Numbered from the stretch's first letter, positions 34,706 through 43,824 are shown. The stretch: 64,000 nucleotides of DNA from Sulfurospirillum cavolei (GCF_000813325.1 NZ_BBQE01000014.1), one strand, 5' to 3'. Notes: generated from the sequence alone by a model not told the origin. Program-made: numbers and translations.

Positions 34706-35858
34706 GGTCTGTTCCTCTGATTTTTTCCAAAAGAGGCTCAATCGCGTCTTTGGGAGTAATGAAAGAAGGACGGACTTCGTCGATGTGTTCAAAAACATCG
34801 TAAAGTGCGTCGATCGCAACGATTTTGGCGTTTTCTACCGCTTCAAAGAGCACTTTTTGATTGAAGATCGATGCTCCGCTAATTAATTTAACGCCGAAAA
34901 ATGCAGGCTCTAGCGGATTGTGCCCGCCGACGCCTTCCACAAACGAGCCGCCTAAGATGACCACGTCGGCAACGGCATAAAGATCGATCAAGCGTCCCAT
35001 TTGATCGCATAAAATAAGATCGCTATCCAAGCGCTCGCTGTGCGAAAGAGAGTCAAATGAACGTCGATGCTCTGTCGCATACGATGCCAACCAACGTCGA
35101 ATCTTGTCAAAACGCTCCGGATGTCTGGGTACGACGACGATCGTATCGTTTTCTTTGATCGCGATATGCTCCAAGATCAACGCCTCTTCTTTTTCATGCG
35201 TACTTGCGATGACGATCAATCGCTTGTTTTTCGGCTTATCGTAAACTTTCGTAACGCCGTAGCGTTGGTACTGTTTGATATTGCCGACGACGCTGATGCG
35301 CTTCGCGCCTAAAAAAGCCAAACGCTCCTTATCCTCTTCGCTTTGCGCCAATACCGTATCGACGTAGCGAAAAATCCAACGGTAAAACCATGCAAATTTT
35401 GTGTACGAAGCATAAGAATGATCCGATATCCTTGCATTTAATAACACCGTTCGTATTCCTTTGGCTTTTGCGCTGATAAACAAAAGCGGCCAAAGCTCGG
35501 CTTCCATCACGACTAAAACGTCTTGAGGTCGTGTCCAAAACGGTAAAAAAATTTCAAACGGCAAATAACGCACCGCCGTATGAAGCGAAGCGGCTTCGCG
35601 AAATCCGGTTTGCGTCATAACGCTAATGCGAACGTCGCTCGGCGCAAAAGTCTCCACCAAAGGCTTCAACGATCGCACCTCGCCTAAAGAACACGCGTGA
35701 AACCACATACGGGCATTCGGTTCGAAAGGAGCGTTATTTTTCAGAAAAAAGCGTGCGGGAATCGAAAACGTATATTTGGATTTAAAGCAAAGGAAAACTA
35801 AAAAAGGCAGTGCCGCTACGTAGAGCAACACCGCCGCACCGTAATAGACAAAGCGCAA
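34695..35858 (-). CDS. waaA: 3-deoxy-D-manno-octulosonic acid transferase
   Basis: Adds Kdo to lipid IVA in LPS core synthesis. The N terminus has a membrane anchor (about residues 3-24), followed by WFHACSLGEVRSLKPLV, MTQTGFREA, and in the C-terminal half VVPRHPERFDKI and the GGSFVEGVGGHNPLEPAFF nucleotide-sugar motif. 387 residues, starting at TTG 35858 (AAGGCG six bases before). It lies 3 bases after the zinc-ribbon gene. Confidence 0.95.
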   Translation of the reverse strand: MRFVYYGAAVLLYVAALPFLVFLCFKSKYTFSIPARFFLKNNAPFEPNARMWFHACSLGEVRSLKPLVETFAPSDVRISVMTQTGFREAASLHTAVRYLPFEIFLPFWTRPQDVLVVMEAELWPLLFISAKAKGIRTVLLNARISDHSYASYTKFAWFYRWIFRYVDTVLAQSEEDKERLAFLGAKRISVVGNIKQYQRYGVTKVYDKPKNKRLIVIASTHEKEEALILEHIAIKENDTIVVVPRHPERFDKIRRWLASYATEHRRSFDSLSHSERLDSDLILCDQMGRLIDLYAVADVVILGGSFVEGVGGHNPLEPAFFGVKLISGASIFNQKVLFEAVENAKIVAIDALYDVFEHIDEVRPSFITPKDAIEPLLEKIRGTDHDR

Positions 35859-35861
35859 CGC

Positions 35862-36581
35862 TTACGCCTTCTCTTCCTCGATCTCTTTGTATAAAATGCG
35901 ACCGCAATGAGGACATGTCACGATATCGTCTTGTTTTAAAACACTCGCATACGTTTTATCGTTGATACGCATAAAACATCCGTAGCAAGCCTGTTTTTTG
36001 ACCGGCACGACCGTAGAGTTTCCTGCCCATTTACGAATTTTTTGGTAAAACGTCAAAATTTTATGACTCATATCGGAAACCAATTCGTCTTTGGCTTTGT
36101 AAACGTTTTTGCGTTCTTCTTCAATCGCTTGAATTTGTGAATCGATCGTCTCTTTAATCTTTTCGGCTTCGGCCGCGGCTTGCGCGATTTTCTCTTGAAG
36201 GGCACTGATGCTGTTTTGTTTTAGATCGATGATTTTTTCCAAACGAGCGATCTCTTCGTTCGCAAAATCGCATTGTTCTTTGGCGATTTCCTCTTCAAGT
36301 TGCAAGGCTTTAATCTCTTTTGCCGTTTTTACCAACGCACTTTTTTTCGTAAAATCTTTTAATTTAGCAGAAAGTTCCGCCAAATGTGCTTCGTTTTTTG
36401 CTTTTTTGAGTTTAGCGTCGGCGATGTCGGCTTGAAAAACCTCGGTTTGCGATTTTAGCTCTTTTTCTTTATCTAAAGAGAGTTTTAACGTCTTCTCCAC
36501 TTTAGCGATGCGCGGCGCAAAATCGTCAATCTCTTTGTCTAAATTGGAAAGCTCAATTAACTGCTCTAAGTACTTATTCAT
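35862..36581 (-). CDS. Coiled-coil protein with C4-type zinc ribbon (CdsZ/DUF164-like)
   Basis: 239 residues. About residues 1-175 form a long antiparallel coiled coil; the C terminus has CYGCFMRI and CPHCGRILY, a four-Cys zinc ribbon. This architecture matches the CT398/CdsZ and HP0958/FlgZ family. In Helicobacter pylori HP0958 binds RpoN and flagellin mRNA and is needed for flagella, so a similar motility role is plausible but is an inference. It is in the glyQ-nif3-waaA cluster. Confidence 0.85.
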   Translation of the reverse strand: MNKYLEQLIELSNLDKEIDDFAPRIAKVEKTLKLSLDKEKELKSQTEVFQADIADAKLKKAKNEAHLAELSAKLKDFTKKSALVKTAKEIKALQLEEEIAKEQCDFANEEIARLEKIIDLKQNSISALQEKIAQAAAEAEKIKETIDSQIQAIEEERKNVYKAKDELVSDMSHKILTFYQKIRKWAGNSTVVPVKKQACYGCFMRINDKTYASVLKQDDIVTCPHCGRILYKEIEEEKA

Positions 36582-36595
36582 ATGCTCTGTGTCCT

Positions 36596-37315
36596 CTATA
36601 TGTGTTGGAAGGGGTTTTTAGAATTTGATATTATAGCTTTTAATGGCAAATTTTTCAAATGCTCACTTAAACACGCCCCAAAATACGCTTCACTCTCAAA
36701 GTGTCCGATGTCGATTAAACTAAGCCCGTTTTCTTTGGCTTCTAAAGCTTGATGGTATTTTAAATCGCCCGTTAGAAAACAATCGGCCTCGACGGTGCGG
36801 ATCAAATCTCCGCCGGCACCCGTCGTTAACGCGCAACGCTTAACGTGTTCGCAGGTTTGAACGACGCGCAGGTGCTTTATCCCTAAGGCGTTTTTAACCT
36901 TACATGTCAAAGCTTCAAAACTTTCGTCGACGTCGCAATACGCCACGAAATCTTTCGTCAGCGCAATCTCAAAACCCAATTTTCGAGCGACGTACGCATT
37001 GAGATGTGAAAGATCGAAATTGGTATGCATTGCAATCAACGCAATATTTTTCTGTACGATTGTTTGAATCAAATTTGACGGATAACGCGAAAAATCGAGC
37101 TGTTTCAAGCCGCTAAAAATGAGCGGATGATGCGTGATAATCAACGAGTGTTTTTCCGCCGCTTCGACCAAAGCGCGATCAACGTCGAGGCTTAAATAGA
37201 TACGCTCGATTGCATCGGATCGCGTTCCGATCAGTAAGCCGCTGTTGTCCCAAGAAGCTTGCGTCACAAAGGGACTTAAGGCGTCTAGAAAGTCGTAAAT
37301 CTCGCCTAAGCGCAT
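36596..37315 (-). CDS. Nif3-like dinuclear metal centre protein (GTP cyclohydrolase I type 2 family)
   Basis: 239 residues with the metal-binding THHPLIFSG motif (about residues 60-68), MHTNFDLSHLN and the C-terminal DIGHFESE. Nif3/YbgI proteins form toroidal hexamers; their function is uncertain. The ATG at 37315 shares one base with the glyQ stop (TAATG), so it is coupled to glyQ. Confidence 0.9.
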   Translation of the reverse strand: MRLGEIYDFLDALSPFVTQASWDNSGLLIGTRSDAIERIYLSLDVDRALVEAAEKHSLIITHHPLIFSGLKQLDFSRYPSNLIQTIVQKNIALIAMHTNFDLSHLNAYVARKLGFEIALTKDFVAYCDVDESFEALTCKVKNALGIKHLRVVQTCEHVKRCALTTGAGGDLIRTVEADCFLTGDLKYHQALEAKENGLSLIDIGHFESEAYFGACLSEHLKNLPLKAIISNSKNPFQHI

Positions 37316-38172
37316 TATCCGACCACTTCTTTGTATTTGAGCGCACACCCTTTGGCAAGCTCGCGAATTTTTAAAATATAATTTTGACGTTGCGTTACCG
37401 AAATCGCTTTTCTGGCATCCAACACGTTAAACGTATGCGACGCCGCCAAACAATAATCGTATGCCGGCAACGGCAAATTTTCGTCCAAACAACGCTTGCA
37501 TTCGGCTTGCGCGTTTTCAAAATGCTCAAAAAGCATTGCAACGTTTGCGACTTCAAAATTATAACGGCTAAACTCGTATTCGCTTTGTTTATGCACGTCG
37601 CCGTACGTCGTGACGCCAAACGCGTTTTCATTCCACACGAGATCGAAAACGGACTCTTTTTCTTGAAGGTACATCGCCAAACGCTCGACGCCGTAAGTAA
37701 TTTCAACCGAAACGGGATTGCATGCGATACCGCCGACTTGCTGAAAGTACGTAAATTGCGTCACTTCCATACCGTCTAACCACACTTCCCAGCCTAAGCC
37801 CCATGCGCCTAAAGTCGGCGATTCCCAGTTGTCTTCCACAAAGCGAATATCGTGTTTTTTAATGTCGAGCCCTAGCATTTCAAGGCTTTTAAGGTAAAGC
37901 TCTTGAATATTATCGGGGCTTGGTTTGATCAACACTTGAAACTGGTAATAACTTCCCAAACGATTGGGATTTTCGCCGTAACGTCCATCGGTAGGTCTTC
38001 GGCTCGGAGCGACGTATGCCGTTGCCCACGGTTTTGAACTGAGGCTTCGTAAAAACGTTGCATTGTGAAACGTTCCCGCACCTGCTGGCATATCGTAGGG
38101 CTGAACGATCGTACATCCCTCTTGCTGCCAATAGGTTTGGAGGTTTAAAAGCATTTGACTAAAAGTAAGCAC
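37315..38172 (-). CDS. glyQ: Glycyl-tRNA synthetase alpha subunit
   Basis: Catalytic subunit of the alpha2beta2 class II enzyme. Motifs include LQTYWQQEGCTIVQPYDMPAG at the N terminus (split here for length: the Gly-Cys-Thr turn is at about residue 20) and EVTQFTYFQQVGG. 285 residues; start GTG 38172 with AAAAGGA seven bases before. glyS is not in the window. A TTACATGTAA palindrome lies in the leader (38189-38198). Confidence 0.97.
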   Translation of the reverse strand: MLTFSQMLLNLQTYWQQEGCTIVQPYDMPAGAGTFHNATFLRSLSSKPWATAYVAPSRRPTDGRYGENPNRLGSYYQFQVLIKPSPDNIQELYLKSLEMLGLDIKKHDIRFVEDNWESPTLGAWGLGWEVWLDGMEVTQFTYFQQVGGIACNPVSVEITYGVERLAMYLQEKESVFDLVWNENAFGVTTYGDVHKQSEYEFSRYNFEVANVAMLFEHFENAQAECKRCLDENLPLPAYDYCLAASHTFNVLDARKAISVTQRQNYILKIRELAKGCALKYKEVVG

Positions 38173-38201
38173 GCACAGATCCTTTTTCTTACATGTAAAG
38201 A

Positions 38202-38693
38202 TTATTTCGTAGGCGGGGTATAACCCTCCACCGCTTTATTCCACATCATTTTATATTTTCGTTTGGTAAAATCAAGCTCGTCTTTTAAAAATTCGATTTG
38301 CTTACTCAGCGTTTCGATCGTTTTGCGATCTTCGTCGTAAAGCTCCTGCATCGAAAAGAGGGCCTCTTTTAAAAAACGGTTTTCACTTTTGAGCGCGTCT
38401 AGCGTCTCTTCTTTCGCATCCAAAACCTTTTCGTGCAAGCTTAAAATAGCCCCGACGGTTTTTTCGACGAATTCCGAGCTCATCGTCAGGTTTCCGGTAT
38501 TGCTAAAGCCGTCTTCAACGACGACGCCTTGCGTTGCCGGAATCAAAGCTTGCGCACTGCGGCTGATTTCGACGAAGCATTGCCCCTCTTCTTCTTTGGA
38601 CGCAAGTTTTCCTTCGTCTATCAATAAACGAACAGCGGGTATATCTAAGTTGACCAAACGGCTAAACGCCTCAATTTCTAACCAACTGTTCAT
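38202..38693 (-). CDS. DUF3972 family protein
   Basis: 163 residues. The N-terminal 45 residues look like a small winged-helix or excisionase-type DNA-binding segment (WLEIEAFSRLVNLDIPAVRLLIDEGKL), and about 85-150 form a coiled coil. This family is found mainly in Campylobacterota between glyQ and purE. No function is known; a DNA-binding role is inferred from the helix-turn-helix-like part. 12 bases separate it from purE. Confidence 0.8.
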   Translation of the reverse strand: MNSWLEIEAFSRLVNLDIPAVRLLIDEGKLASKEEEGQCFVEISRSAQALIPATQGVVVEDGFSNTGNLTMSSEFVEKTVGAILSLHEKVLDAKEETLDALKSENRFLKEALFSMQELYDEDRKTIETLSKQIEFLKDELDFTKRKYKMMWNKAVEGYTPPTK

Positions 38694-38704
38694 TATGCGT
38701 CTCC

Positions 38705-39202
38705 TTACGATAAAATAACTTCAATCCCTGAAGAATCGGTTTCGACTTTTTTGGCTTTTAAAATGCGGTCTTCTTTTAATTTAGCCGCCAACTCTTCATC
38801 GTCGATCGCGAGAATTTGCATTGCCAAATACGCACTGTTCATCGCACCCGCCGAACCGATCGCTACCGTCCCTACGGGCATACCTCCGGGCATTTGAACC
38901 GTACTTAAAAGGGCATCCATCCCTTCCATGACGCCGCCTTTCATCGGAACGCCGATAACGGGTTTCGTCGTTAACGAAGCGACGACTCCCGCTAAATGTG
39001 CCGCCATTCCTGCCGCGCAAATAAACACTTTCGCCCCCTTAGCTTCCGCATTTTTAACGTAAGCATGGGTACGATCCGGACTTCGGTGCGCCGAAGAAAC
39101 GATCAATTCATACATGACGCCGAATTTTTCCAAGGTTTTGGCACACTCTTCCATCACGCCGTAATCGCTTTTACTTCCCATTAATATAGAAACGAATTTC
39201 AC
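38705..39202 (-). CDS. purE: N5-carboxyaminoimidazole ribonucleotide mutase
   Basis: Purine pathway enzyme converting N5-CAIR to CAIR. Substrate motifs GSKSDYGVMEECAKTLEKF and SSAHRSPDRTHAY are clear, with AAGMAAHLAGVVAS following. 165 residues. Start GTG 39202 overlaps the U32 stop (GTGA). No purK is next to it. Confidence 0.97.
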   Translation of the reverse strand: MKFVSILMGSKSDYGVMEECAKTLEKFGVMYELIVSSAHRSPDRTHAYVKNAEAKGAKVFICAAGMAAHLAGVVASLTTKPVIGVPMKGGVMEGMDALLSTVQMPGGMPVGTVAIGSAGAMNSAYLAMQILAIDDEELAAKLKEDRILKAKKVETDSSGIEVILS

Positions 39203-40470
39203 ATACTATCCTTTTGTTTTATTCTAAAAAACGTAAATCCCGCCAAAGACGTCGGTAAAACGATCGCATTGACGTTGCCGCTATGAATCTCCTCAAACTG
39301 TTTGCCTGAAGGCGTTTGAAGCTTTTTAAACCGAATTTTCCAAAGACCGTCTTCTTCAAAGACCGTCCCGATTTCATTATCGACGGCTTCAACGTGTGCC
39401 GATGAGGGCGTAACGATTTCATAGGCTACATGTAACGCCAAAACATCTTTGCACAAGCACGTTTGTCCCGATTCGTCGACTTGTGCCGCCACTTGATGCG
39501 TCCCTTCGCTAATCGAATGTGCCAAATTTTGCGTATCGTTTTTTTCGTAAGGACGGTTGACCAAATAGCCGTCGCTAAAACCTCTGTTTTTTGTCGTGGC
39601 AAGCTCTTGGGCGTATTTTCCCGCATCAAAAACGCCTCGCGCATAATCGTCGATCGCTTGACGATACGTTTTGGTCGTAATGCCTACGTAATAAGCACTC
39701 TTCGTGCGTCCTTCTATTTTCAACGAATCAATCACGCCCGAATCTAGAATCTCTTTGACGTGTGCGCTTAAATTGAGGTCTTTCGCATTCATTATATGCG
39801 TTCCCTCTTCGTTCTCGTCAACTCTAAAAAGGGTTCCGCTCTCTTCGTTGTGCGCGTAAAGCGTGTAAGGAAAACGGCAATCGTTGGCACAACTTCCGCG
39901 ATTGGAAACGCGACCGCTTTGAACCGAACTAATCAAACAACGCCCGCTATACGCAAAACACATGGAACCGTGGACGAAAACTTCGAGTTCGATATGCGGC
40001 AAGTGTTTTTTAATCTGTTCCAAATCTTTGAGACTGACTTCGCGCGCGGCGATAATGCGCTTGACGCCCATATCCGCATACACTTCCGCGTCCAAATAAC
40101 TTAAAACGTTGGCTTGCGTCGAAAGATGCACGGGAATATGCGGAGCGATCTTTTGCGCGAGTTTGATGACGCCCGGAGCCGCAACGATAAAAGCATCGGG
40201 ATTCATCGCGCTGACGCGTTCGATATGCTTTTCCAAAAGAGGAATCTGCGCATTAAACGGAAACCCGTTAATCGTCGCATGCAAACGTTTGTTCTTCGCA
40301 TGCGTATACGCGATTGCCTCTTCGAAACTCTCGTACGTAAACTCTTTACCCGACCTGATACGCAAAGAGAAATGGCTCACTCCCGCGTAAACGGCATCCG
40401 CACCGTATGAGAGCGCGATTTTTAACTTTTCAAAATTTCCGGCAGGAGAAAGCAGTTCGACGTTAGACAC
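39199..40470 (-). CDS. Peptidase U32 family protein (TrhP-like tRNA hydroxylation protein)
   Basis: 423 residues. The N terminus LLSPAGNFEKLKIALSYGAD and the U32 signature around CFAYSGRCLISS with the following Cys residues (RGSCANDCRF) are clear. Family members TrhP/RlhA/UbiUV use an iron-sulfur or related Cys cluster for hydroxylation of tRNA, rRNA or ubiquinone precursors; TrhP (xo5U34 formation from prephenate) is the best guess from length, but substrate is inferred. Overlaps purE by 4 bases. Confidence 0.85.
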   Translation of the reverse strand: MSNVELLSPAGNFEKLKIALSYGADAVYAGVSHFSLRIRSGKEFTYESFEEAIAYTHAKNKRLHATINGFPFNAQIPLLEKHIERVSAMNPDAFIVAAPGVIKLAQKIAPHIPVHLSTQANVLSYLDAEVYADMGVKRIIAAREVSLKDLEQIKKHLPHIELEVFVHGSMCFAYSGRCLISSVQSGRVSNRGSCANDCRFPYTLYAHNEESGTLFRVDENEEGTHIMNAKDLNLSAHVKEILDSGVIDSLKIEGRTKSAYYVGITTKTYRQAIDDYARGVFDAGKYAQELATTKNRGFSDGYLVNRPYEKNDTQNLAHSISEGTHQVAAQVDESGQTCLCKDVLALHVAYEIVTPSSAHVEAVDNEIGTVFEEDGLWKIRFKKLQTPSGKQFEEIHSGNVNAIVLPTSLAGFTFFRIKQKDSM

Positions 40471-41214
40471 CTATTTTTTTCCTAAACTAGCGATCAACGC
40501 TTCGATATCTTCGTTGCTAACGACGTCTTCGGTCGTTTCGTCTCCGTGAATATGCACCGCGGAGCTGACCCGTTTGGTATCGTCTTTCGCACCTTCGAAA
40601 AGCGCGCTCATATATTTCGAAAGCGCACGCATAACGTTGATAACGCGTTCGATTTTTTGGCGATGAATGTCTTGATACTGCATAATATCCATCGTCATCA
40701 TAATTTCGTCTTCCGCCATCTGCGCGTTCATCAACATATCTTCAACGCGTACTTTCATGGTTTTATTGTCGTCTAATGCGTTTTGAAATTGTTCGATTTT
40801 AGGAAATTTCGTCACTAAAGTTTCAAAAAGAGCAATGTTGCTCTCGATCAATTTAATGACTTCTTTGGCATTTTCTTCGGCACTCATCATAAAATTATTG
40901 ACGGTTTCGAGTTTGTCGAAGACTTGAGTGGCTTTAATCTCGGAATCTTTCGTCACGTCGTCAAGCTGATGTACCATTTTATGATCGTCCGTCGGAGGCG
41001 GCGGCGGCCAAGCCATCGTGGAAGACGGTCGGTACTCGTGCATTAATTTATGATGATGCGTCGAATTCTCATCGCTTTGCATATCAGACTCTTGGTTTTC
41101 GTGCGCATTCACTCCTTCGTCCGATTCTTCGTCGAGGGCAACGGGGGAAGGCAACGTTTCGTCGGCATCGTCTAAATCACCCGCCATTAAAGCATCCAGT
41201 TCTTCTTGCGTCAT
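40471..41214 (-). CDS. cheZ: CheZ-type chemotaxis phosphatase (remote epsilonproteobacterial form)
   Basis: Predicted to dephosphorylate CheY-P. 247 residues: residues 1-12 (MTQEELDALMAG) resemble the CheY-binding N-terminal peptide of FliM; 13-75 are acidic/His/Pro-rich linker; 80-210 are long helices with MQYQDIHRQKIERV, matching the CheZ active site (Asp182 and Gln186, spaced as the E. coli pair 143/147); the end (EDIEALIASLGKK) resembles the CheY-binding tail of CheZ. Same place, next to the U32 gene, as the known Campylobacter remote CheZ. Both chemotaxis peptides in one protein are noted under findings. Confidence 0.87.
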   Translation of the reverse strand: MTQEELDALMAGDLDDADETLPSPVALDEESDEGVNAHENQESDMQSDENSTHHHKLMHEYRPSSTMAWPPPPPTDDHKMVHQLDDVTKDSEIKATQVFDKLETVNNFMMSAEENAKEVIKLIESNIALFETLVTKFPKIEQFQNALDDNKTMKVRVEDMLMNAQMAEDEIMMTMDIMQYQDIHRQKIERVINVMRALSKYMSALFEGAKDDTKRVSSAVHIHGDETTEDVVSNEDIEALIASLGKK

Positions 41215-41246
41215 AAGCTTTCTCCTAAAGTGACAAATTATGGTCT

Positions 41247-41270
41247 ATTATAGTGAACTTTTTATATAAT
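41247..41270. promoter_or_regulatory. Divergent promoters: cheZ (minus) and PHP gene (plus)
   Basis: Minus-strand ACTATAATAG (plus attata 41247-41252) for cheZ-U32-purE, and plus-strand TATAAT at 41265-41270 for the PHP phosphatase gene. Prediction by eye. Confidence 0.55.
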
Positions 41271-41305
41271 TTTATTTAAGACACCAAAAGCACGGAGAAC
41301 GCACG

Positions 41306-42085
41306 ATGATCATCGACCTACACAACCATACGCCCTTATGCCACCATGCGAAGGGAAGTATGCAATCCTTCGTCGAACAAGCCGTTGCCCGAAAAATAGA
41401 CGTTTTCGGATTTTCGGATCATGCCCCGATGCGCTTTGACGAAGCCTATCGTATGGACTTTGGCGAAATGCAAGGGTATGAACAAGAAGTGCTTTTGCTT
41501 CGTGAAAACCACCGCGACGCTATCAAAATTTTACTGGCGTACGAAGTCGATTTTTTAGACGGCTATATCGATGAAAGCGTTTTAAAGCGCGATGTCGATT
41601 ATTTCATCGGTTCGGTACATTTTTTAGGCAAATGGGGATTTGACAATCCTGAATTTATCGGAGAGTACACGCATCACGATATCGACGTGATTTGGCAACG
41701 TTATTTCGACGCGATCGAAGCATTGGCACAAAGCCGCTTGTTTGAGGTCGTAGGACATCTCGATCTGATCAAAATTTTTAACTACCTTCCTAAAAAGGAT
41801 ATTCGCAGCATTGCCCAAAAGGCGATTAAAGCCATTAAAAAAGCCGATATGGTCGTCGAAATCAATGCCGCAGGATTACGCAAACCCGTCAAAGAGCAGT
41901 ATCCCGGAGATGTCCTGATGGAATTACTGGCACAAAGCGATATTCCGATTACGTTCGGTTCCGACGCACACTCAATCGATCAAATCGGTTTTTGCCAAGA
42001 AGAAATTCGTCAAGTCGCCAAACGATACGGGTATAAAAAATGTGCACTGTTTGAAAAGAGAGAGCGGGAAATGGTTAATTTTTAA
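41306..42085 (+). CDS. PHP-domain histidinol-phosphatase-like protein
   Basis: 259 residues. Metal-binding motifs DLHNHTPLCHHA (start), FSDHAPM, HLDLIK and GSDAHSI place it in the PHP / HisK (histidinol phosphatase J) family. It may do the histidinol phosphate step of histidine synthesis. No other his genes are adjacent, so other phosphoesters are possible. It has GAGAA before the ATG. Confidence 0.85.
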   Translation: MIIDLHNHTPLCHHAKGSMQSFVEQAVARKIDVFGFSDHAPMRFDEAYRMDFGEMQGYEQEVLLLRENHRDAIKILLAYEVDFLDGYIDESVLKRDVDYFIGSVHFLGKWGFDNPEFIGEYTHHDIDVIWQRYFDAIEALAQSRLFEVVGHLDLIKIFNYLPKKDIRSIAQKAIKAIKKADMVVEINAAGLRKPVKEQYPGDVLMELLAQSDIPITFGSDAHSIDQIGFCQEEIRQVAKRYGYKKCALFEKREREMVNF

Positions 42086-42120
42086 GCACTCTTTTCGGCT
42101 TTATTTTCAGCTCATTCTGA

Positions 42121-42126
42121 TAAAAT
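42121..42126 (+). promoter_or_regulatory. Predicted -10 box for glnA
   Basis: TGATAAAAT about 30 bases before the glnA ATG, with TAGGAG as ribosome site. No GG-N10-GC sigma-54 site was found in the 71-base spacer. Confidence 0.4.
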
Positions 42127-42156
42127 TACTGAAATTTAAATTCTAGGAGTTACACC

Positions 42157-43587
42157 ATGGGTAAATTCGTTAACAGTGTTGAAGAATTTTTCAAATACTG
42201 TGCTGACAATGAAGTTGAATTCGTCGATTTTCGTTTCACGGACATGAAAGGAACATGGCATCACCTTACGTATACGATGGAAGCCATCAGTGCCGATTCT
42301 TTTACAAACGGTATTCCTTTTGACGGTTCTTCTATCGAAGCATGGCAACCGATTAATAAATCCGACATGTTATTGAAACCGGAAGCCGAAACTGCATTTT
42401 TAGATCCTTTTACGGCAGATTCGACCGTTGTCGTTTTTTGCGACGTTTTTGATATTTACAAAGGCGAATTGTACGAAAAATGCCCAAGAAGCATCGCGAA
42501 AAAAACATTGAAATACCTTGCCGAAACAGGCTTAGGCGACGTCGCTTATTTCGGTCCTGAAAACGAATTTTTCGTATTCGACGATGTTAAAGTCAGAGAC
42601 GACATCAACTGCTCATACTATGAAGTCGACTCCGAAGAAGGTACATGGAATAGCGCAAAAAGTTATACCGACGGTTACAACACGGGTCATCGCCCCGGCA
42701 CAAAAGGCGGTTACTTTCCGGTTCAACCGATTGACACGATGGTCGACTTACGTGCCGAAATGGTTCAAACACTTAAACAAATCGGTCTTGAAGTTTTCGT
42801 ACTTCACCACGAAGTGGCACAAGGACAAGGCGAAATCGGCGTTAAATTCGGCTCGTTGATCGAAGCGGCGGATAACGTTCAAAAATACAAATACGTCGTC
42901 AAAATGGTCGCACACCTTAACGGCAAAACGGCAACCTTTATGCCAAAACCGCTTTACGGCGATAACGGTAACGGTATGCACGTTCACCAATCTATCTGGA
43001 AAGACGGCAAAAATATGTTCTTTAAAGCGGGTGAATACGCTAACCTTAGCGATATGGCACGCTGGTACATCGGCGGTATCTTGAAACATGCGCGTAGCGT
43101 TGCGGCGTTTACAAACCCATCAACCAACTCATACAAACGTTTGATCCCCGGATTTGAAGCACCTTCAATCCTTACGTATTCTATGCAAAATCGTTCTGCA
43201 TCATGCCGTATTCCTTACGGTGCGGGCGAAAAATCCGTACGTGTCGAGATGCGTTTCCCGGATTCAACGTCTTGCCCATACCTTGCATTTGCTTCAATGC
43301 TTCTTGCGGGAATTGACGGTATCAAAACAAAAACTGAGCCGGTAGGTCCAATGGATGAAGACTTGTTTGAACTTTCACTTGATGAAATTAGAGAGAAAGG
43401 TATTAACCAAATGCCTCATACCCTAAGAGGTTCTCTTGAAGCGTTGATTCGCGACAACGAGTATCTTAAACCGGTTATGACTCCAGAATTTTTGGATACG
43501 TACCAACACTACAAATTCGAAACGCAAGTTTGGCCGGACGAAGCTAGACCTACCGCGTTTGAATTTAAAACCGTATTTTCCTGCTAG
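42157..43587 (+). CDS. glnA: Glutamine synthetase type I
   Basis: Assimilates ammonia into glutamine. The 476-residue protein has DGSSIEAW, the catalytic PENEFF and GQGEIGVKFGSL, NGNGMHVHQSIWKDG, NRSASCRIPYGAG motifs. At the usual adenylylation site (NLYDL in enteric GlnA) it reads DLFEL with Phe404, so control by adenylylation is not possible at that site. The same loss was reported in Helicobacter pylori. Codon use is more biased than in neighbours, in line with high expression. A strong terminator follows. Confidence 0.97.
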   Translation: MGKFVNSVEEFFKYCADNEVEFVDFRFTDMKGTWHHLTYTMEAISADSFTNGIPFDGSSIEAWQPINKSDMLLKPEAETAFLDPFTADSTVVVFCDVFDIYKGELYEKCPRSIAKKTLKYLAETGLGDVAYFGPENEFFVFDDVKVRDDINCSYYEVDSEEGTWNSAKSYTDGYNTGHRPGTKGGYFPVQPIDTMVDLRAEMVQTLKQIGLEVFVLHHEVAQGQGEIGVKFGSLIEAADNVQKYKYVVKMVAHLNGKTATFMPKPLYGDNGNGMHVHQSIWKDGKNMFFKAGEYANLSDMARWYIGGILKHARSVAAFTNPSTNSYKRLIPGFEAPSILTYSMQNRSASCRIPYGAGEKSVRVEMRFPDSTSCPYLAFASMLLAGIDGIKTKTEPVGPMDEDLFELSLDEIREKGINQMPHTLRGSLEALIRDNEYLKPVMTPEFLDTYQHYKFETQVWPDEARPTAFEFKTVFSC

Positions 43588-43609
43588 TCTAAACGCTATA
43601 ACGCACTTT

Positions 43610-43650
43610 AAGGGAAGCACGACTCGCAAGAGTCGCCTTCCCTTTTTTAT
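43610..43650 (+). terminator. glnA terminator
   Basis: Stem AAGGGAAG / CTTCCCTT with a second stem GACTC / GAGTC capped by GCAA, then TTTTTTATTTT. A strong intrinsic terminator 23 bases after the stop. Confidence 0.9.
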
Positions 43651-43774
43651 TTTACACGCTTTTCGGGCAAAGCCCGCAAAGCTACGTTGCGACTGCGCAC
43701 TAAAGCTTGACTCTTCGAGTCAGAATCCAATCGGTTAACATGTAGGAAAGATTGTATCCGGCACTTGCCGGCAA
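43651..43774. other. Intergenic hairpin cluster between glnA and pbp1A
   Basis: Three further short hairpins: CGGGC-AAA-GCCCG (43664-43676), TGACTC-TTC-GAGTCA (43708-43722), CCGGC-ACTT-GCCGG (43758-43771). No coding region is seen. One ACATGT core lies at 43738. Together with the flanking terminators this 240-base spacer is the most structured in the window; purpose unknown. Confidence 0.6.
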
Positions 43775-43824
43775 AAGCGTTAAGACCGACATTCTTCGAG
43801 ATGTTCGTCGGTACATGAACGCTT
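43775..43824 (-). terminator. Nested hairpin at the end of pbp1A
   Basis: Outer stem AAGCGTT (43775-43781) / AACGCTT (43818-43824), inner stem ACCGAC (43785-43790) / GTCGGT (43807-43812), and a TCT-TCG-AGA tip. On the minus strand it directly follows the pbp1A stop and is followed by TTTT, so it is a probable terminator. Confidence 0.65.

Noticed and set aside
40980..41010. Phase-variable repeat in cheZ (GGC/GGA tract)
   Set aside because: It encodes the Pro run WPPPPPT and is an imperfect triplet tract, not a slipping homopolymer.
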